This document shows positions 61,601 through 64,000 of a DNA stretch of 64,000 nt, in pieces (the stretch's first letter is position 1; every line of letters starts with the position of its first letter). The notes under the pieces were generated by a model. That model searched no databases. It saw nothing but the letters and a program-made list of their open reading frames with translations, and was not told where the DNA came from. Source of the DNA: Fomitopsis serialis. Lineage: Eukaryota; Basidiomycota; Agaricomycetes; Polyporales; Fomitopsidaceae. The translations under genes and the position numbers were made by a program. Location: positions 558,001 through 622,000 of the forward strand of contig NW_025954965.1 of NCBI RefSeq assembly GCF_022376445.1. Reading direction: 5' to 3'.

Positions 61601-64000
61601 ACGACTTCTTATGCGATGAGCTCGTAGTGGGGGACGTCAAGCTCGTATCATGTACGGGCGAGTGACTCCCCAGCAGATGCACGCGTGTTGACGCACTCCC
61701 GACACCGCTAGACGTTGGGGATGGAGGCGGAGGCATCGCGTTAGAAGGTGGCAACGTCATCGACTGCGACGAGGACCGACGGAAGAAAGGGATTGACGAA
61801 GGTGTGAGCCGCTTCGAAGAGGGGCCTCGCCGCAAGGAAGACGAAGGGCTGAGAGGCGCTTGTGTGGGTACATTGGTGCTGGCGCTAGAGGCAGTCTCCG
61901 ACCGACTCGGCGCTGAGCGGTCCGGCGTCTGTGACGGTGCGCGTAAAGAGGCTCCAGCAACGGAGGGCGACAACGGGTCTCGAAGGGAACCATGAGCAGA
62001 GCCAACGGACGACATAGATGCCAATGAAGTCGCCGACGCCATGGCAGACTCCATAGGGGACCAGTCTTCCGCAGGCGCCTTCGACACCGGCGAACGTGCA
62101 TGCTCCTTGGAGATAGACTTCCTGAGTTGGGCACCGAACGTCAGCGAGCGAGGACTGATGGGCAATCCAGGGGATTTAGGCGCAACCGATTCGTTCATAG
62201 ACGAGATGGAGGGCGAGTTCGACAATTTCTTGCCCATGACATTGGAGAAGCTCCACTTCTTCGACGGCGTCTTCTGGATGCTGCTCGGAGTCGTGACAGA
62301 CTTTTGGGCCTGGAGCGAGGCATGCTTCGAGGGAGTGGACGGGAACGACGGTACTTCGAGAGATGACTGGAACCTCATATCGCTCACCGTCTCCCGCTTG
62401 GACCTACTCGATCCTGGAACCTCGGGTGCCGGAGACACTACCGTCGAAGGAGTCTGAGGGGGCTGCTTGTAGTGAGAGATATCCTTTGGTAAAGGCGGCA
62501 CAGGGGGCACGCGTTGCTCCTCGGACGAATCAGCGGCCCCAGCGAGCGAGGCGGCACGTTCTCGCACATACGTCGCTTCTGCACTATAGACAGACATTTC
62601 GCTGCTCGCGCTGTTGCGCTTAGTCTTGTTGGTCGATTGTCGGCCAGAGGTGGCGGAGACGGACGTAGCACTAGTACTGATGGACAACGTAGCGGAATCC
62701 CTGGAGCTCGTCGTGGGAGTGCTCGTGTATGTCCCTGAAGACGCAGAGCCACGCTTTGCACTGAAGCTAGAGCGCGTAAGGGAGTTCGACTTCTTGAGGG
62801 ACGATTTCTCAGGCAACGGCGAGCTACTGTGCAACTCTTCGCCAGAGTGGAACGCGGCACCGTGGACTTCATTCTCACCGGAGAACTCTGTCGATGCGAT
62901 ACCAAGACCGACTGTTTGACGTTGTGACGCTACGTGCTCCGCTTTGGCTCTGTCCTTGTCCTTCGCAGCACTCATCCGTTTACTGCTTCGGCTACCCTCG
63001 ATGCCTTCCCATTGACCAGAGCTACCGGCACCGGCTGGAGTACCCGGACGGCTCGAGCTTCCCAGCCGACTATGGGGACCGATACTAGATCTGGCACGAG
63101 CACTCCGGCCTGACAACCCATCAAGCTTCCGTAAAGCCTCCATTGTCGCCTGATCGTCCAAGTCCGACCACCCTTCTTGCGTGCCACGGAGGAGAGAATG
63201 AGCGACCATGTTAGCAGGGAGGTGAGAGGACGAGTCTTTCTCCTTCAACGGGTGATGGGACGGAGAAGTCGTCTTGCTACCGGTGCCTCCCTGCTTCAGG
63301 AACTGTTGAATGGAAGACGATGACGGTGACGGCGGAAGGTGTGAGAAGTCTGACGCGAGAACACGACGAGAGTGGTGAGCATCGCCGTGGCCTGAAGACG
63401 ATGAGCTGGCCGATGTCTGCCTCTGGTGCTTGACGTTGATAGACAGGGTATCCCTTCGCCTCTCTTTCGCCTTCTCCTTGACTTGGGCTGCCGTGGCCGG
63501 CGGGACGCCGAGACTCTTGTGTCTACGGACTTTGTCCTTGTCCTTCGGGGTGTTCGATGACAATGTCGACTTCGCTACCAACGTGCCTGCATGATCCATC
63601 TCGAACTCGTCCGAGGTGCGCTTGCGTGGCCGATTGGTGGATGCCGAAAAAGCACTGGGTGGCGAAACATCATCGGACTTCATCGTGGAAGCAACCGGTT
63701 CAACCTCAGCTGAGGGAACAGTATCATCCAGTTCGTACTTCTCCTGAAGAGGCATGTATATCCCATCTGCATGCTTCCTATCGTCCAAGGGTAGAGGATG
63801 ACGAGGATACAGGATCTCTTCGCCCCCGCTCTCGTCGGCCACGGAACGCCTGGAGCGCAACGGGCGCGAAATCGGCTGCACTTCACGGAGCTGAAGATAT
63901 GGATGAGCTTCTAGTGAGCAGTACGACATAGTATGATATTCACCTCATCCTTCTCCTCCGGCTCACCATCAATTGCTTCGATAGTCCATGGACTGTCAGG
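58606..64000 (-). CDS. DYRK-family protein kinase (Pom1/DYRK2-like), 5' end beyond window
   Basis: CMGC kinase that autophosphorylates on a loop Tyr and then acts on Ser/Thr; fungal relatives control polarity and cell size. Roughly 1,300 residues of Ser-rich disordered sequence precede the kinase. Then come a DYRK homology box ([20 protein letters not shown]), the Gly loop [39 protein letters not shown] and the loop [18 protein letters not shown] with the YxY pair. The first ATG in the open frame (63929) lies inside a likely intron (63891-63943): the exon upstream reads [17 protein letters not shown] and runs off the right edge. A second intron joins GRKRGK to [11 protein letters not shown]. 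The 3' end at 58606 is provisional because a GTAAGT donor lies just before it. Confidence 0.87.

Noticed and set aside
63891..63943. ATG at 63929 as the start of the DYRK kinase
   Set aside because: It falls inside a good 53-nt intron (GTGAAT ... CTTCAG). The upstream exon is in phase and runs to the window edge, so the gene is partial.

Overview
This window comes from the nuclear genome of a filamentous basidiomycete, most likely a mushroom-forming Agaricomycete. The reasons are dense genes on both strands, many short GT-AG introns of about 50-60 nt per gene, GC-rich coding sequence, and fungal versions of housekeeping genes (Tfb3, Ssf1, Rco1-like double PHD protein, cytochrome c heme lyase, Rpt1, V-ATPase A, DYRK kinase). 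I see no prokaryotic, viral, CRISPR, tRNA or rRNA features.

Layout, left to right. 1-824: 3' part of a ZUFSP/UFSP-type peptidase. 1.55-2.96 kb: GC-rich degenerate minisatellite, followed by a short tandem duplication. 3.8-8.7 kb (-): DHX57/YLR419W-like DExH RNA helicase. 9.3-10.7 kb (-): TFIIH subunit Tfb3/MAT1, divergent from a LigB-type extradiol dioxygenase (10.96-12.27 kb, +). 12.9-14.4 kb (+): PKA catalytic subunit. 15.1-16.6 kb (+): Ssf1/PPAN Brix protein. 16.8-18.0 kb (-): DUF1769 protein. 18.4-19.1 kb (-): cytochrome c heme lyase. 19.7-21.2 kb (+): nitronate monooxygenase. 21.4-24.3 kb (-): PGM2-type phosphoglucomutase/phosphopentomutase. 25.3-26.6 kb (+): caspase-like (C14) peptidase with a 657-bp MITE directly downstream. 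27.9-29.2 kb (-): N-acetylglucosamine-kinase-like ATPase. 30.0-30.6 kb (+): Fmp46-like thioredoxin-fold protein. 30.8-32.4 kb (-): BAHD-like acyltransferase. 32.9-41.0 kb (-): an 8-kb ZNFX1/Hrr1-like helicase with CCCH, NFX1 and RZ zinc fingers. 42.5-45.8 kb (-): Rco1-like double-PHD protein. 47.2-48.3 kb (+): Prp38. 48.4-49.3 kb (-): mitochondrial uL15. 49.5-51.4 kb (+): tRNA dimethylallyltransferase. 52.0-54.4 kb (-): V-ATPase subunit A, divergent from Rpt1 (54.7-56.5 kb, +). 56.7-58.1 kb (+): mitochondrial PDK-type kinase. 58.6 kb to the right edge (-): DYRK-family kinase, cut by the window end.

The genes do not form one pathway; this is an ordinary housekeeping segment. Three things stand out. 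First, many genes, including ones normally essential (Prp38, Rpt1), read through only if single-base losses are assumed, often in short homopolymers. This looks more like consensus error than pseudogenisation and should be settled before any gene is called broken. Second, a clean MITE with about 88-bp terminal inverted repeats and TA target sites lies about 30 bp past the caspase-like gene. Third, the ZNFX1-like helicase (RNA-silencing family) has its Walker A motif on a 19-nt micro-exon. I found no convincing new multi-gene system; the least explained intervals are 1.5-3.3 kb, 27.3-27.9 kb and 46.0-47.1 kb.
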